64,000 bases of DNA from positions 655,620 to 719,619 of the forward strand of contig JAPPCR010000023.1 of the NCBI GenBank assembly GCA_028875725.1, read 5' to 3'. Within the stretch, counting starts at the first letter, position 1, and each line of letters opens with the position of its first letter. Of the stretch, positions 24,772 to 33,865 are shown in pieces. Source of the DNA: Acidobacteriota bacterium. GTDB taxonomy: Bacteria; Acidobacteriota; Thermoanaerobaculia; Multivoradales; Multivoraceae. A program made the position numbers and the translations under genes. The notes beneath the pieces are model-generated. The model was given only the letters and a program-made list of their open reading frames with translations, did no database searches and was not told the origin of the DNA.

Positions 24772-27357
24772 TCAGTTGGAATCGCCGGCGGGGCTCTCGC
24801 CCACCCAGAAGGGGCTCGACCAGGCCATCGCGCCGTCAACCTGGCGCACCCGCACATAGTAGTAGTCGCCGGCCTGCGGATTGTCAAGATCCGCGTATCG
24901 AAAGTCCTGATCGAAGTCGCCCTGGTCGCTGACCACCTGGACCGAGAGGGCATCGGTGTGATCCAGCACTCGAAGCTCCCGTCGGTCGACCTGACCGCCG
25001 AGGCTTCCGAGCCGAAAGGTCTCGACCCGGGCGGGAAGCCGCTGCGGCTCGCGCTGGTCGCTCCCCGTTCCGCGTGTCTCCTGCGTCGACTCCATGTCCA
25101 CGATCACGCGCGTGTCGGCGTCGGCGGCGCGCAGCCGAAGCAGAATCGCCGCGCCGCGTCCTCGAGTGACCATTCTGAACCGGATCTCGTTCCCCGTCCG
25201 CTCCGTGGCGTAGGAACCCGGATGGCGGAACCAGGGGTCCCGGTGACCGATGACCTCCGCGCCCTCGACGCGAATGATGCCTGACCACGGCCGACCGCCC
25301 CGCGGGCCGCGGCGCTCGCCCACGACCTCGGTCGACGCCTCGAAGCTCACCTGCACGACCGCGTCGCTCGTCACGTCGGCTTCGAGGTACCGCCGCGAAT
25401 ACACGATGCGGCCGTTCTTGACCACATCGATGGCGTCGATCGGAGCCGTGCCGTACACCCGGCATTCCAACTCTCTCCGGTTCGTGGCGGGCTGTTCCCG
25501 TCCCATGGGGACTCCATTGAGCCACGCGTCGAGGACGATGCGTTCGCCGGTGGTCGCATACGTCGCCCGACTGCGCAGCGCGTTGAAGATCGCTTCGCCC
25601 GTGTTCTCCGCCGCCAGGACCGCGGCGAGTCCGCCAAGTTGCGTACCCGAAGACTGTCCGGGCCCGCCCATGAAGCCGTAGCCCGGATGCCCGGTGTGGT
25701 TGTCCGACGCGCCGACGAACCCGATCCGGAACCCGTTCTGCAGGTACCGGTTTCCGAACCAGTCGAATGTGCCGTGGCTGGACTGGATCTCGACCAGCTT
25801 CTGCATCTCGGCGTCGCTGCGGGTCCAGTCGCCCGGCTGGTGGGCGTGCGGAATGATCAGCACGTCGTCACTCCGGTTCGCCGCTCGCAGTTCCGCGTAG
25901 AGCTCGTCGAGCAGAGGCTTTTCCTGCGTGCCGACGCGTCGTCGTCCAGGCACGTCGCGGAAGAAGACGTTGTGGTGTCCGCCGTCGGCCATCTGATTCG
26001 TCCACTCGAACCCGAGAATCGGCGTGAATCGCCCTGGCGCCCGGTACTCCTCGGCAAGCTGTTGCAGCGTCCGCCATTCGCCGTCGTCGAGCCAGCGGTC
26101 GTGCTCGGACAATGTGAGAAAGTCGAGTCGCGCCGCGTCACGCCCGAAGCGGAAGTAGCCTTCGGCGGAACCCTGTCCCTCCGCCATCCCGGTGTGACCG
26201 TGCGTCTCTCCCCAGTAGATGCGCCGAGCCGGATTCCTCTCGACGAGGATGGGGTTGCTGGCCCCTTGCAAGGTCCCGTCGGCGGTGCGCACTGTGAACC
26301 GATGGACGCCGTCGGGGCCGATGGCGACGTTCTCGATCTGCACCAGCGCTTCCGACGCGGCCGAAAGCGTCCGGAAGGGCTCGCCGTCCAGCAGCACCTC
26401 CAGTTCGCCTGGACCGGCTGACGCGACGTTGCGAAAGCGGTCCTCGGCGCGAACCGTCAGGGTGAATTCCTCGCCCGGTTCGACCACCGACGGGGCAATC
26501 GCGTTGAGAAAGCTCGCTTTCTCCTCTCCGACGACCTCGAACGACGGCCAGTCGGGCCAGAGGAGCACGCCGTCTCCGTCCAGGTCCACCAGGAACGGAA
26601 GCGGGACTTCGTCGTTGGACCACTCCTGCAGCTTCATGCCCGGCCCGCCGCCGGATCGATCCCCGTACGTCACGATCACCGTGTCTCCCTCTTGCAGCGC
26701 GGCGCCGCTCAAACGGAATCCGATCGCGGTTCCGGTAAGTCCAACCGGATAGGGCGCCCAGGGCTCGACGGCAGAGAGCCGGGCGTTCGGATTCGAAGAG
26801 CGGACGGTGACGAAGTCGGCGTCAGCGGCGCGCGTGGAGAGGGCGCCGTTTCGCCGCCCCTTGCCAAGGATCAGCCCGCCGCCTTCGGCGATCGGCCGGG
26901 CGCCGACGGTGTAAGTCTGCGTGACCGTGACGTACCCTCCCGCCGGAAAGGGCCCCTCGGAAGAGATCGTCAGGCTGCCCAGGGCTCCAGGGGCCTCGTC
27001 CAGGACCTGGAGTTGCCGGACCATGTAGCCGATGAGATCCGAAATGCGGTCGACCGGGATCGGTTGACCGGCACGCCCACGCAAGGCCGGGTTCAGGTAG
27101 GACGCGTTCTGGGGGAAGTCATCAGGGATGCGGCCGCGCTCTCGCGCGTATGCGTTCCCCCATTCCCAAAGAGTCCGGAACCTCGAGGTCAGTTCGTCAA
27201 CGTCGTCCGTCGGAACAGCGGCCTCTTCCACCAGCGCGTCGACCCGGGCGCGTAGCTCTTGCGACAGGTAGTCGCCCGAGCCGCGCCGATCCTGAGCCGC
27301 TACGACCCCGGCAAGAAGAGCCAGGACGGTGATGGACGCGACGTGAACGAATCTCAT
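24772..27357 (-). CDS. Large secreted DUF3604 protein (copy 2)
   Basis: This 861-residue DUF3604 family protein has a signal peptide (HVASITVLALLAGVVAAQ). It has an extra N-terminal half of about 390 residues. That half contains a beta-rich DUF-like segment, with FTLTVRAEDRFRNVASAGPGELEVLL resembling a bacterial Ig-like module (shown in part). The core starts at YWGETHGHTGMAEG and continues with FLTLSEHDRWL, ILGFEWTNQMADGGHHNV and FVGASDNHTGHPG. It is the first gene of the minus-strand operon. It shares only the core with copies 1 and 3, so it is a divergent paralogue. The function is uncharacterised. Metal-dependent hydrolysis is inferred from the GETHGHT and GASDNH motifs. Confidence 0.85.
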   Translation of the reverse strand: MRFVHVASITVLALLAGVVAAQDRRGSGDYLSQELRARVDALVEEAAVPTDDVDELTSRFRTLWEWGNAYARERGRIPDDFPQNASYLNPALRGRAGQPIPVDRISDLIGYMVRQLQVLDEAPGALGSLTISSEGPFPAGGYVTVTQTYTVGARPIAEGGGLILGKGRRNGALSTRAADADFVTVRSSNPNARLSAVEPWAPYPVGLTGTAIGFRLSGAALQEGDTVIVTYGDRSGGGPGMKLQEWSNDEVPLPFLVDLDGDGVLLWPDWPSFEVVGEEKASFLNAIAPSVVEPGEEFTLTVRAEDRFRNVASAGPGELEVLLDGEPFRTLSAASEALVQIENVAIGPDGVHRFTVRTADGTLQGASNPILVERNPARRIYWGETHGHTGMAEGQGSAEGYFRFGRDAARLDFLTLSEHDRWLDDGEWRTLQQLAEEYRAPGRFTPILGFEWTNQMADGGHHNVFFRDVPGRRRVGTQEKPLLDELYAELRAANRSDDVLIIPHAHQPGDWTRSDAEMQKLVEIQSSHGTFDWFGNRYLQNGFRIGFVGASDNHTGHPGYGFMGGPGQSSGTQLGGLAAVLAAENTGEAIFNALRSRATYATTGERIVLDAWLNGVPMGREQPATNRRELECRVYGTAPIDAIDVVKNGRIVYSRRYLEADVTSDAVVQVSFEASTEVVGERRGPRGGRPWSGIIRVEGAEVIGHRDPWFRHPGSYATERTGNEIRFRMVTRGRGAAILLRLRAADADTRVIVDMESTQETRGTGSDQREPQRLPARVETFRLGSLGGQVDRRELRVLDHTDALSVQVVSDQGDFDQDFRYADLDNPQAGDYYYVRVRQVDGAMAWSSPFWVGESPAGDSN

Positions 27358-27425
27358 GAGCGCTGAGTGCTCCGATAGGGTACTAGCTCAAAGCCAGCCG
27401 ACTCCGCCCATCTGGAGGATCTCAG

Positions 27426-28502
27426 ATGAGCCACCAAGCCGAGACCCGGATCGCCTCGCTCCTCGTGGTCGTCGTGGCCGCGGTTGGGGTCGCCTCCGCG
27501 AGCGAGATCCCTCGAACCGCCAGCGGCAAGCCTGATCTTTCGGGGAACTACGACATCGGTACCCTGACGCCGCTGCAGAGGAGTCCCGAGTTCGGAAACC
27601 GCCTCTTCCTCACCCCCGCCGAGGCCGAAGAGATCAGACGGAGCGCGGCCGAGAGAACAGCTCAGGGCTCTCGCCCCAGCGATCCGAATCGCCCACCCCC
27701 GCCTTTCACCGGCCGGTTGGGCGGTTACAACGAGTTCTTTCATGATCGCGGCACGGAGGCGGTTGCGGTCGACGGCAAGTACCGCACATCGCTCCTTACC
27801 GATCCGCCCGACGGCCGCCTTCCGCCCCTCACCGAGAGGGGGCGCGAGCGTCGCAAGGGCCTCTACGTACGGCGGAATCTGGCGGACAGGAATGCGAGCC
27901 CCGCCTGGTGGCGCGATCTCCAGGCCGGCCCCTACGACGGGCCTGAATCGCTGTCGATCGCCGATCGCTGCATCTTCACGCTCGAGGCAACGATCCCGGT
28001 GCTGCCGAAGAACTACAACAACCTCAAGACGATCGTGCAGACCGAGAGTCACGTGATGATCCTCATCGAGTGGATGCACGAAGCGCGCGTCATTCGAATC
28101 AGCCCTTCGCGGGCCGAAGCCAGGCATCTGCCGCCGGAGATTCGCTCACGCAGTGGCGATTCGGTCGGCTGGTGGGAGGGAGACACGCTGGTCGTCGACA
28201 CGACCAACTTCCTGGAGGAGAGCTGGGGGACGGTCACCCTCTTCGGCGAGCCCTCGCCCCCGCACGATCAGCACGTCGTCGAGCGCTTCTCTCTCACCGA
28301 CGAGAACACCCTTCTCTACGAATTCACCGTCAAGAGCGGTGACTGGGAGACGCCCTACAGCGGCGAGTACACCTGGCCCGCCACGAACGACAAGCTGTAC
28401 GAGTTCGCCTGCCACGAAGCCAACTACTCGATGGGCAACACTCTCCGCGGCGCCCGCTTCCAGGAGAGGGAGGTCGCGGCGGAGGCGGGAGCCGGTCCGT
28501 AG
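27426..28502 (+). CDS. Secreted protein of unknown function
   Basis: This 358-residue exported protein has a signal peptide (RIASLLVVVVAAVGVASAS). The segment RTASGKPDLSGNYDIGTLTPL opens the mature protein, and GWWEGDTLVVDTTNF and YEFTVKSGDWETPYSGEY are its most recognisable blocks. As far as I recall, this type of protein is abundant in Acidobacteriota and has no assigned function. A TGGAGGATCTC Shine-Dalgarno precedes the ATG. It diverges from the DUF3604 operon across 68 bp and lies upstream of a TonB receptor, so it may share its physiological role. Confidence 0.72.
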   Translation: MSHQAETRIASLLVVVVAAVGVASASEIPRTASGKPDLSGNYDIGTLTPLQRSPEFGNRLFLTPAEAEEIRRSAAERTAQGSRPSDPNRPPPPFTGRLGGYNEFFHDRGTEAVAVDGKYRTSLLTDPPDGRLPPLTERGRERRKGLYVRRNLADRNASPAWWRDLQAGPYDGPESLSIADRCIFTLEATIPVLPKNYNNLKTIVQTESHVMILIEWMHEARVIRISPSRAEARHLPPEIRSRSGDSVGWWEGDTLVVDTTNFLEESWGTVTLFGEPSPPHDQHVVERFSLTDENTLLYEFTVKSGDWETPYSGEYTWPATNDKLYEFACHEANYSMGNTLRGARFQEREVAAEAGAGP

Positions 28503-28562
28503 CGTCCGCAACCTCGCTGAGGCCCTCGCCGCGCGGGGTCTGGCCCGACTCTCCAACAAGGC

Positions 28563-28592
28563 TTGAAGATCAAACGGGATTGGCGCTACACT
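28563..28592 (+). promoter_or_regulatory. Sigma70-like promoter of the first TonB receptor
   Basis: TTGAAG (28563-28568) and TACACT (28587-28592) are separated by 18 bp. The TACACT hexamer is the same as in the promoter at 4498. A start near 28599 would leave a leader of about 65 nt. That leader begins with a 7-bp hairpin and ends in a purine-rich Shine-Dalgarno. Confidence 0.6.
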
Positions 28593-28600
28593 GCTAGTTG

Positions 28601-28623
28601 CGCGGGCTCTGACAGCGCCCGCG
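28601..28623 (+). repeat. Hairpin at the 5' end of the TonB receptor transcript
   Basis: CGCGGGC (28601-28607) and GCCCGCG (28617-28623) are perfect complements around a 9-nt loop. The hairpin starts within two bases of the predicted transcription start. It may stabilise the leader or affect initiation. No function is known. Confidence 0.4.
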
Positions 28624-28663
28624 AAAGGACCAGGGAGGGAGACAGACAAAGGAGGGACCAGCC

Positions 28664-31357
28664 GTGACCACCAGCACCTCTCGAACCTGCATCTGGATTC
28701 TTGCCGTGAGCCTGTGTGCGTTGCCGCTATCGGCCGACGGCCCGCAGACGGGGACGATCGACGGCCGCATTCTCGACGCCGAGGGGGAGGGCTTGCCCGG
28801 AGCCACGGTGACCCTCGAGGGTCCTCAGAGAACGACGAGCACCATCTCCGATGCCGAGGGGCGCTATCGCTTCGCGCTGCTGCAGGCCGGTGAGTTCACC
28901 GTCACCGCGGTGCTAGAGGGGCTGGGATCGGCCGAGCTTGCGACGACGCTCAATCCGGGTGAACGCCGGGGTGTCGACCTGACCCTGCAAGGGGGCACTG
29001 TGGAAGAGATCACGGTCCTCGGCGAGGCGCCGCTGGTGTCGAAGTACGAGACCGGCTCCATCAGCGCGATGAAGTCGGAAGTGGTCGAGAACGCCGCCTT
29101 CGCCACCCGCAACTACACTGCCACCATCCGCGCGCTGCCGGGGGTGGTCAACATCGGTGAGTTCGACTACCTGCCCGCGATCAACGGCGGCATTCAGAAC
29201 GAGACGCAGGTCCTGGTCGATGGCGTGGATACCTCGAACACCAGGCGGCTGGGGGAGGCGCGCCTGATCATGCCGGCGTCGGCGCTGTCGGAGACCAGTG
29301 TTGAATCGATGGGCTTCGGCGCCGAATACGGCCGGGCGACCGGCGGCATCATCAACTCGACCGTCAAGACCGGCACCAACGTGTTTCACGGCGATGCCCT
29401 CTACGTCGGCCAGAATCCGAAGTGGAGAGCCGAGGACCAGTTCGGGCTGGAGCGGCCTGACGAGCAGATCAACAGCTACGAGGCGTCGCTGGGCGGGCCC
29501 ATTTACCGGGAGAGGGCGTGGTTCTTCGCCGCTCACGCCGAGTTGACCGACAACAGGGTCGACCGATTGGGGAGCGGCGAGATTACCGACACCAGTCGAA
29601 GCTCGCAGCCGCGCATCCTCAAGCTCAACTACCAGCCCAACGATCGGCACCAGTTGGCAGGCACGTGGGTCGATTCGCGCGGCGACGGCATCGCCAACCC
29701 CGCTGTCACCGGCAACCTTGCCGCCATCACGAACCGTCCGCTCTACGCCAACGTACTGACTGCGAGCTGGAGCTTCGCCGCCACGAACTCGACCTTCATC
29801 GAGGTCAAGGTGTCCGAGCGCAAGGATCTCTTTCCTCGCACTCTCAAACACCCCAAGGACCCGGACGACCTTTGCCCCGAGTGCTCCGACAATCCGGGCG
29901 ACAACAATTTCCGCTACCGCGATACGGCGCAGAGGAACGTTCGCTTCAACGGCGTGGTGAGCGGGAACGGGATCGGCTTCAACGACTTTCCCCGCGACAC
30001 GGCCCATGGCTCGGCGACCATCTTCAAGGGGCGCAACGAGATCAAGTTCGGCATCGACATCCAGGACATTGCCTTCACCAACTATGGCAACGTGGGCAAG
30101 GAGTATCGCGGCCGGAACTTCTGTCTTGAGTGCCCCGGAGGCTACGTGACACCGCAGCGGATGCGGGTCTTCCAGGAGTCCCTGCCGTCCCACAGCGAGG
30201 GTGTCGAGAGCTCGGCCTATGTGCAGGACCGGCTCGACATCGGTGATCGCTGGAGCCTCCACATGGGCGTGCGCTACGACGCCGAGACGATCGACAACGA
30301 CGTCGGCACGCGGGTCCACGATGACAACAACCTGGCGCCGCGCCTGACGGCCGTCTACGACGTCAATGCCGACGGCAGGCTGCTGGTGCGCGGGAGCATC
30401 GGACGCTACTACCAGAACATCGGCCTGGATTTCGCCTTTCGCGAGTTCAGCGTGCTACCCACCGGGCAGCAGAGCTACGACGAGTTCAACTGGAACCCCG
30501 CCACCCTGCGCTACGACCGCTTCCGCGTGAGCAGGAGGCCGGCGGGCGAGACCCAGACGCTGCAGCCCGTAGATCATCCGTACAAGGATCAGGTTGCGTT
30601 GGGAGTGGAGTGGCAGATCTCTCGCGACTGGGTGTTCAAGTCGAACGTGGTGGTGCACGAGACCAAGGACCTCTTCTTCGGCAACGACCAGTTCACCGCT
30701 GACGGTCTGGGGATCGTTCGCGTGGTGCGCAACTGGCCCGGCGCTTTCCGCGAGTACGAGGCCCTCAGCGTCGAGCTCAATCGCAGATTCCGCGACGGTT
30801 GGGCGTTCCGCTCCAACCTGACCATCGGCGACGCCACAGGAAACACGGCAAACTCAAACACCAACTCCAACCTCTTCGAGGGCCTCGGCGGCATCGAGGT
30901 GGGCACCGGCGCGACCAACGTCACCACCAGATTCCAGGACGGGAGGCTGGGTCACGATATCGATCGGCTGAACATCGTCGCCATGAAGCGTCTGGATCTG
31001 GGCGAGCACGCCGTGACACTGGGCGGCTTCTTCGCGGCGAGCACCGGCCGGTACTTCGGCCCGACGAATGCCACCACCGTGGCGCATCCGGTGACCGGCC
31101 TCGAGATCGACACCGTGGCCTTCACGGCGCCTCGGGACGGCCAGCAGTTGGACGACATCTACACGCTCGACCTGTCGGCCATGTGGTCCTTCCCGATCAG
31201 GGGCCGGATGGAGGGGACTCTCGGTTTCGAGGCCGCCAACATCACCGACGAGCAGAATGTGCTCCAAGTCGACACGAACACCCTCGCGCCGATCAACTCG
31301 CTCGCGGCCTGGCAGCTGCCGCGCGAGTTCCGCCTCAAGGCCGGGTTCCGCTTCTAA
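28664..31357 (+). CDS. TonB-dependent receptor with carboxypeptidase-regulatory-like domain (copy 1)
   Basis: This 897-residue outer-membrane transporter has a signal peptide (SRTCIWILAVSLCALPLSA). A carboxypeptidase-regulatory-like module follows (TIDGRILDAEGEGLPGATV at about residues 29-110), then a plug domain with VLVDGVDTSNT and FGAEYGRATGGIINSTVKTG. The beta barrel ends in FRLKAGFRF with the terminal aromatic typical of outer-membrane proteins. Translation starts at GTG 28664 with an excellent GGAGGG Shine-Dalgarno. The N-terminus is closely similar to the receptor at 53457. Such receptors import oligosaccharides, siderophores or other large ligands. Its ligand is unknown, but the adjacent FGE/sulfatase genes suggest sulfated material. 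Confidence 0.9.
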   Translation: MTTSTSRTCIWILAVSLCALPLSADGPQTGTIDGRILDAEGEGLPGATVTLEGPQRTTSTISDAEGRYRFALLQAGEFTVTAVLEGLGSAELATTLNPGERRGVDLTLQGGTVEEITVLGEAPLVSKYETGSISAMKSEVVENAAFATRNYTATIRALPGVVNIGEFDYLPAINGGIQNETQVLVDGVDTSNTRRLGEARLIMPASALSETSVESMGFGAEYGRATGGIINSTVKTGTNVFHGDALYVGQNPKWRAEDQFGLERPDEQINSYEASLGGPIYRERAWFFAAHAELTDNRVDRLGSGEITDTSRSSQPRILKLNYQPNDRHQLAGTWVDSRGDGIANPAVTGNLAAITNRPLYANVLTASWSFAATNSTFIEVKVSERKDLFPRTLKHPKDPDDLCPECSDNPGDNNFRYRDTAQRNVRFNGVVSGNGIGFNDFPRDTAHGSATIFKGRNEIKFGIDIQDIAFTNYGNVGKEYRGRNFCLECPGGYVTPQRMRVFQESLPSHSEGVESSAYVQDRLDIGDRWSLHMGVRYDAETIDNDVGTRVHDDNNLAPRLTAVYDVNADGRLLVRGSIGRYYQNIGLDFAFREFSVLPTGQQSYDEFNWNPATLRYDRFRVSRRPAGETQTLQPVDHPYKDQVALGVEWQISRDWVFKSNVVVHETKDLFFGNDQFTADGLGIVRVVRNWPGAFREYEALSVELNRRFRDGWAFRSNLTIGDATGNTANSNTNSNLFEGLGGIEVGTGATNVTTRFQDGRLGHDIDRLNIVAMKRLDLGEHAVTLGGFFAASTGRYFGPTNATTVAHPVTGLEIDTVAFTAPRDGQQLDDIYTLDLSAMWSFPIRGRMEGTLGFEAANITDEQNVLQVDTNTLAPINSLAAWQLPREFRLKAGFRF

Positions 31358-31362
31358 CTAGC

Positions 31363-31378
31363 CCGGGTCGTGACCCGG
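31363..31378. terminator. GC-rich hairpin between convergent genes
   Basis: CCGGGTC and GACCCGG are perfect complements separated by two bases. The hairpin lies just after the TonB receptor stop and opposite the FGE 3' end. No T-run follows in either direction, so terminator activity is only plausible. Confidence 0.35.
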
Positions 31379-31412
31379 CCTCGTTCCCGCGGGGCCGGGC
31401 TCGAGGCGGGCG

Positions 31413-32363
31413 CTAGCCAACGTCGGCGGCGCAGCGAAAGCCCATGTGTCCGGCCGCGCTGTCGGGCGTGTTGTGCGTACGGGCCGACAGGCGGTAGCGA
31501 CTGCAGTAGGAGACGTGGCAGAGATACGACCCGCCGCGGGTGACGCGTGCCGTGCCGCTGACGGGACCCCGCGGATTGCGAGTACTTGGCGCGGCGGGAT
31601 GCGCGCTCCACCAGTCGGCGCACCAGTCCCAGACGTTGCCGCAGACGTTGTAGAGGCCGAAGCCGTTGGGCTCGAACGCGTCGACCGGGCAGGTGCCGCG
31701 ATAGCCGTCGAGCCCGAGATCGCGATTGGGAAAGCTGCCCTGCCAGACGTTGCAGCGATGCTCGCCATCGGGCTCGAGCTCGTCGCCCCAGGGTTGCGCC
31801 GTCTGTTCCACTCCTCCGCGAGCCGCGAACTCCCACTCCGCCTCGGTCGGGAGCCGGCATCCCGCCCACGCGCAGTAGGCAACGGCGTCGTGATGCGACA
31901 CCTGGACGACGGGATGGTCCTGGCGCCGGGCGATCGACGATCCCGGTCCCTCGGGATGACGCCAGTCGGCGCCGCTGATCTTGCACCACCAACCCGCGCC
32001 CGGCAGACGGTCCTCGATCGCCGTGCGCCGGAGCCTGCGCGACAGGCGACCCTCGAAGACGAAGGACCAGCCCAGCCGCTCGCTGTCGGTCTGGTAGCCG
32101 GTCGCGTCGACGAAGGCGGCGAAGTCGGCGTTGGAGACGGCGCAGGCGTCGATGCGAAACGGGTCGACGAAGATCTCGCGCACCGGGGTCTCGCCGTCGC
32201 CCGGTATGGCATCGTCCGAGTCGGTGCCCATGAGGAACCGGCCGCCGTCGAGACGGACCATGTCGCGGCCGTTCGGTCCCGGAGCAGAGGTCGGCGCCGC
32301 GGCGGCCGGGTCCGCGCCGCCGGCCGGCCGATCGGCATCACGCGAGGGAGCGCAGCAGGTCAT
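31413..32363 (-). CDS. Formylglycine-generating enzyme (sulfatase-modifying factor)
   Basis: This FGE-sulfatase family protein of 316 residues oxidises the cysteine of CxPSR motifs in sulfatases to formylglycine, with copper and oxygen. Both catalytic cysteines are present in RGGSYLCHVSYCSRYR (Cys282 and Cys287), and NTPDSAAGHMGFRC closes the domain. The core begins at about residue 35 (DMVRLDGGRFLMGTDSD). There is no obvious signal peptide, so it acts in the cytosol before export of its sulfatases. The N-terminus (MTCCAPSR) contains the enzyme's own target consensus. It lies 26 bp after a sulfatase gene on the same strand, a typical pairing. Confidence 0.93.
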   Translation of the reverse strand: MTCCAPSRDADRPAGGADPAAAAPTSAPGPNGRDMVRLDGGRFLMGTDSDDAIPGDGETPVREIFVDPFRIDACAVSNADFAAFVDATGYQTDSERLGWSFVFEGRLSRRLRRTAIEDRLPGAGWWCKISGADWRHPEGPGSSIARRQDHPVVQVSHHDAVAYCAWAGCRLPTEAEWEFAARGGVEQTAQPWGDELEPDGEHRCNVWQGSFPNRDLGLDGYRGTCPVDAFEPNGFGLYNVCGNVWDWCADWWSAHPAAPSTRNPRGPVSGTARVTRGGSYLCHVSYCSRYRLSARTHNTPDSAAGHMGFRCAADVG

Positions 32364-32388
32364 GGCGCCCGCACGATTCGGAGCTCGT

Positions 32389-33828
32389 TCAACCAGCGTA
32401 GAGACGCTCGGCGACGGCGGTCAGCTCCCTGACGATGCCGGAGTTGCCGGTGTCGTCGATCACGTTGTTGAATTCTCCCGGATCGGCCTCGAGGTCGTAC
32501 AACTCCGACCGCGCCCAGCTCAGGTAGTTGAGCTTCCACTTGCCGGTGCGCACCATCAGGATGGGCGGCTTGCCGACGTAGCGGTCGTCCACCGTGAAGC
32601 TGCGATGGCAGAAGTAGTACTCCGAGTAGGCGTGCTCGCGCGGCGTGTACGCCCCGCCCTGGACCAGGGGCGCGAAGCTCCGGCCGTCGATCCCGGAGGA
32701 GGGACTCCCCAGCCCGCACAGCTCGGTCAGGGTCGGGAGCAGATCGGTGTGTTCGATGAGTTGCGTGCGGGCGGTTCCGGCTTCCATCCGGTCCGGCATG
32801 CGCACGATAAGCGGCACGCTGACGCTCTGCTCGTACATATTGTGCTTGGTCCACGTGCGGTGCGCGCCGGCCATCTCACCGTGGTCCGAGGTGTAGACGA
32901 CCACCGTGTTCTTGTCGAGCCCCAGTTCGCGCAACGTGTCGAACACCCGCCCGACGTTGGCGTCCGTCTGGGAGATGTTGCCGTAGTAGCCGCGGATCGC
33001 GTCACGCAGATCGTCGTCCTTCTGGTCGTACCAGCCGCGCTGCCTGGAGCGAATCAGGTGCCCCTCGAAGCCGTCCTGCAGCTCCCGATCCGAACGCTCG
33101 GGCAGACTGAGAGTCACTCCGTCGTACATGTCCCAGTACTGCTTCGCCGGCACCAGCGGCGTATGCGGCATGTAGAACGACGACCACAGGCAGAAGGGGC
33201 GGTCCTTGTTCTCGCGCAGAAAGGCGACCGACTCCTCGGCGTAGAAGGTGTCCTGGAAGTACCTCTCCGGCAGAGTCGAGGCGGAGCCGCTGAGCCCGGT
33301 CGCGTACCCGCCGTCCGCGGGGTAGGCCGCGTACTGATCGTCCCGGAACGCCTGCTGCTCCGCCTGGGTGAGCCGCTTGTCGTGATCGGCTCGATAGAGC
33401 CTGTGGTCGAAGCCGTGCCGCCGCGTCTCGTCGACGAAGTGCATCTTGCCGATCGCGCCGGTGACGTAGCCGTGATCCTTGAAGTAGTGGGCGACCGTCC
33501 GCGCCTCGTTGGGCAGCGGGTCGCGCAGGATCCTCGCCCCGTGCCTGCAGGGGTGGAGGCCGGTGATGATCGACCCGCGGGAGGGGACGCAGACGGGCGC
33601 GTTGCAGTAGGCGCGGTCGAAGCGGACGCCGTCGGCGGCGATCTCGTCGATGTGGGGTGTTACGGCCTCGCTGCTGCCGTAGCAGCCGGACGCGGCGGTC
33701 TGATGCTGATCGGAACACAGGAACAGCAGATTCGCGCGGTTCGTCTTCGCGAAGCTGAAGGCGGCCCCCACGGCGGACCCCACCGACGCTGCGGCGACGC
33801 TCTTGACTGCCTGTCGTCGTGTGATCAT
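32389..33828 (-). CDS. Sulfatase with CVPSR motif, probably Tat-exported
   Basis: This type I sulfatase of 479 residues is predicted to hydrolyse sulfate esters in the periplasm. The formylglycine site is CNAPVCVPSR with Cys80. Metal and active-site residues are visible in LLFLCSDQHQTA, VVVYTSDHGEMAG and FFYMPHTPLVPAK-like segments (read as SSFYMPHTP). ATG 33828 gives MITRRQAVKSVAAASVGSAVG, a twin-arginine leader. The longer frame upstream runs into the divergent sulfatase gene and is rejected. It is co-transcribed with FGE and is the only sulfatase here with an adjacent FGE. The specificity (for example a choline- or arylsulfatase type) is not determinable by eye. Confidence 0.92.
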   Translation of the reverse strand: MITRRQAVKSVAAASVGSAVGAAFSFAKTNRANLLFLCSDQHQTAASGCYGSSEAVTPHIDEIAADGVRFDRAYCNAPVCVPSRGSIITGLHPCRHGARILRDPLPNEARTVAHYFKDHGYVTGAIGKMHFVDETRRHGFDHRLYRADHDKRLTQAEQQAFRDDQYAAYPADGGYATGLSGSASTLPERYFQDTFYAEESVAFLRENKDRPFCLWSSFYMPHTPLVPAKQYWDMYDGVTLSLPERSDRELQDGFEGHLIRSRQRGWYDQKDDDLRDAIRGYYGNISQTDANVGRVFDTLRELGLDKNTVVVYTSDHGEMAGAHRTWTKHNMYEQSVSVPLIVRMPDRMEAGTARTQLIEHTDLLPTLTELCGLGSPSSGIDGRSFAPLVQGGAYTPREHAYSEYYFCHRSFTVDDRYVGKPPILMVRTGKWKLNYLSWARSELYDLEADPGEFNNVIDDTGNSGIVRELTAVAERLYAG

Positions 33829-33865
33829 GATGGTCGGAATCCTAACGCAGGTGGAGGAATCGGCC

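Noticed and set aside
28503..28566. Short frame reading VRNLAEALAARGLARLSNKA after the secreted unknown gene
   Set aside because: It looks protein-like but has no start of its own and is only 21 codons. It may be a gene relic or chance.
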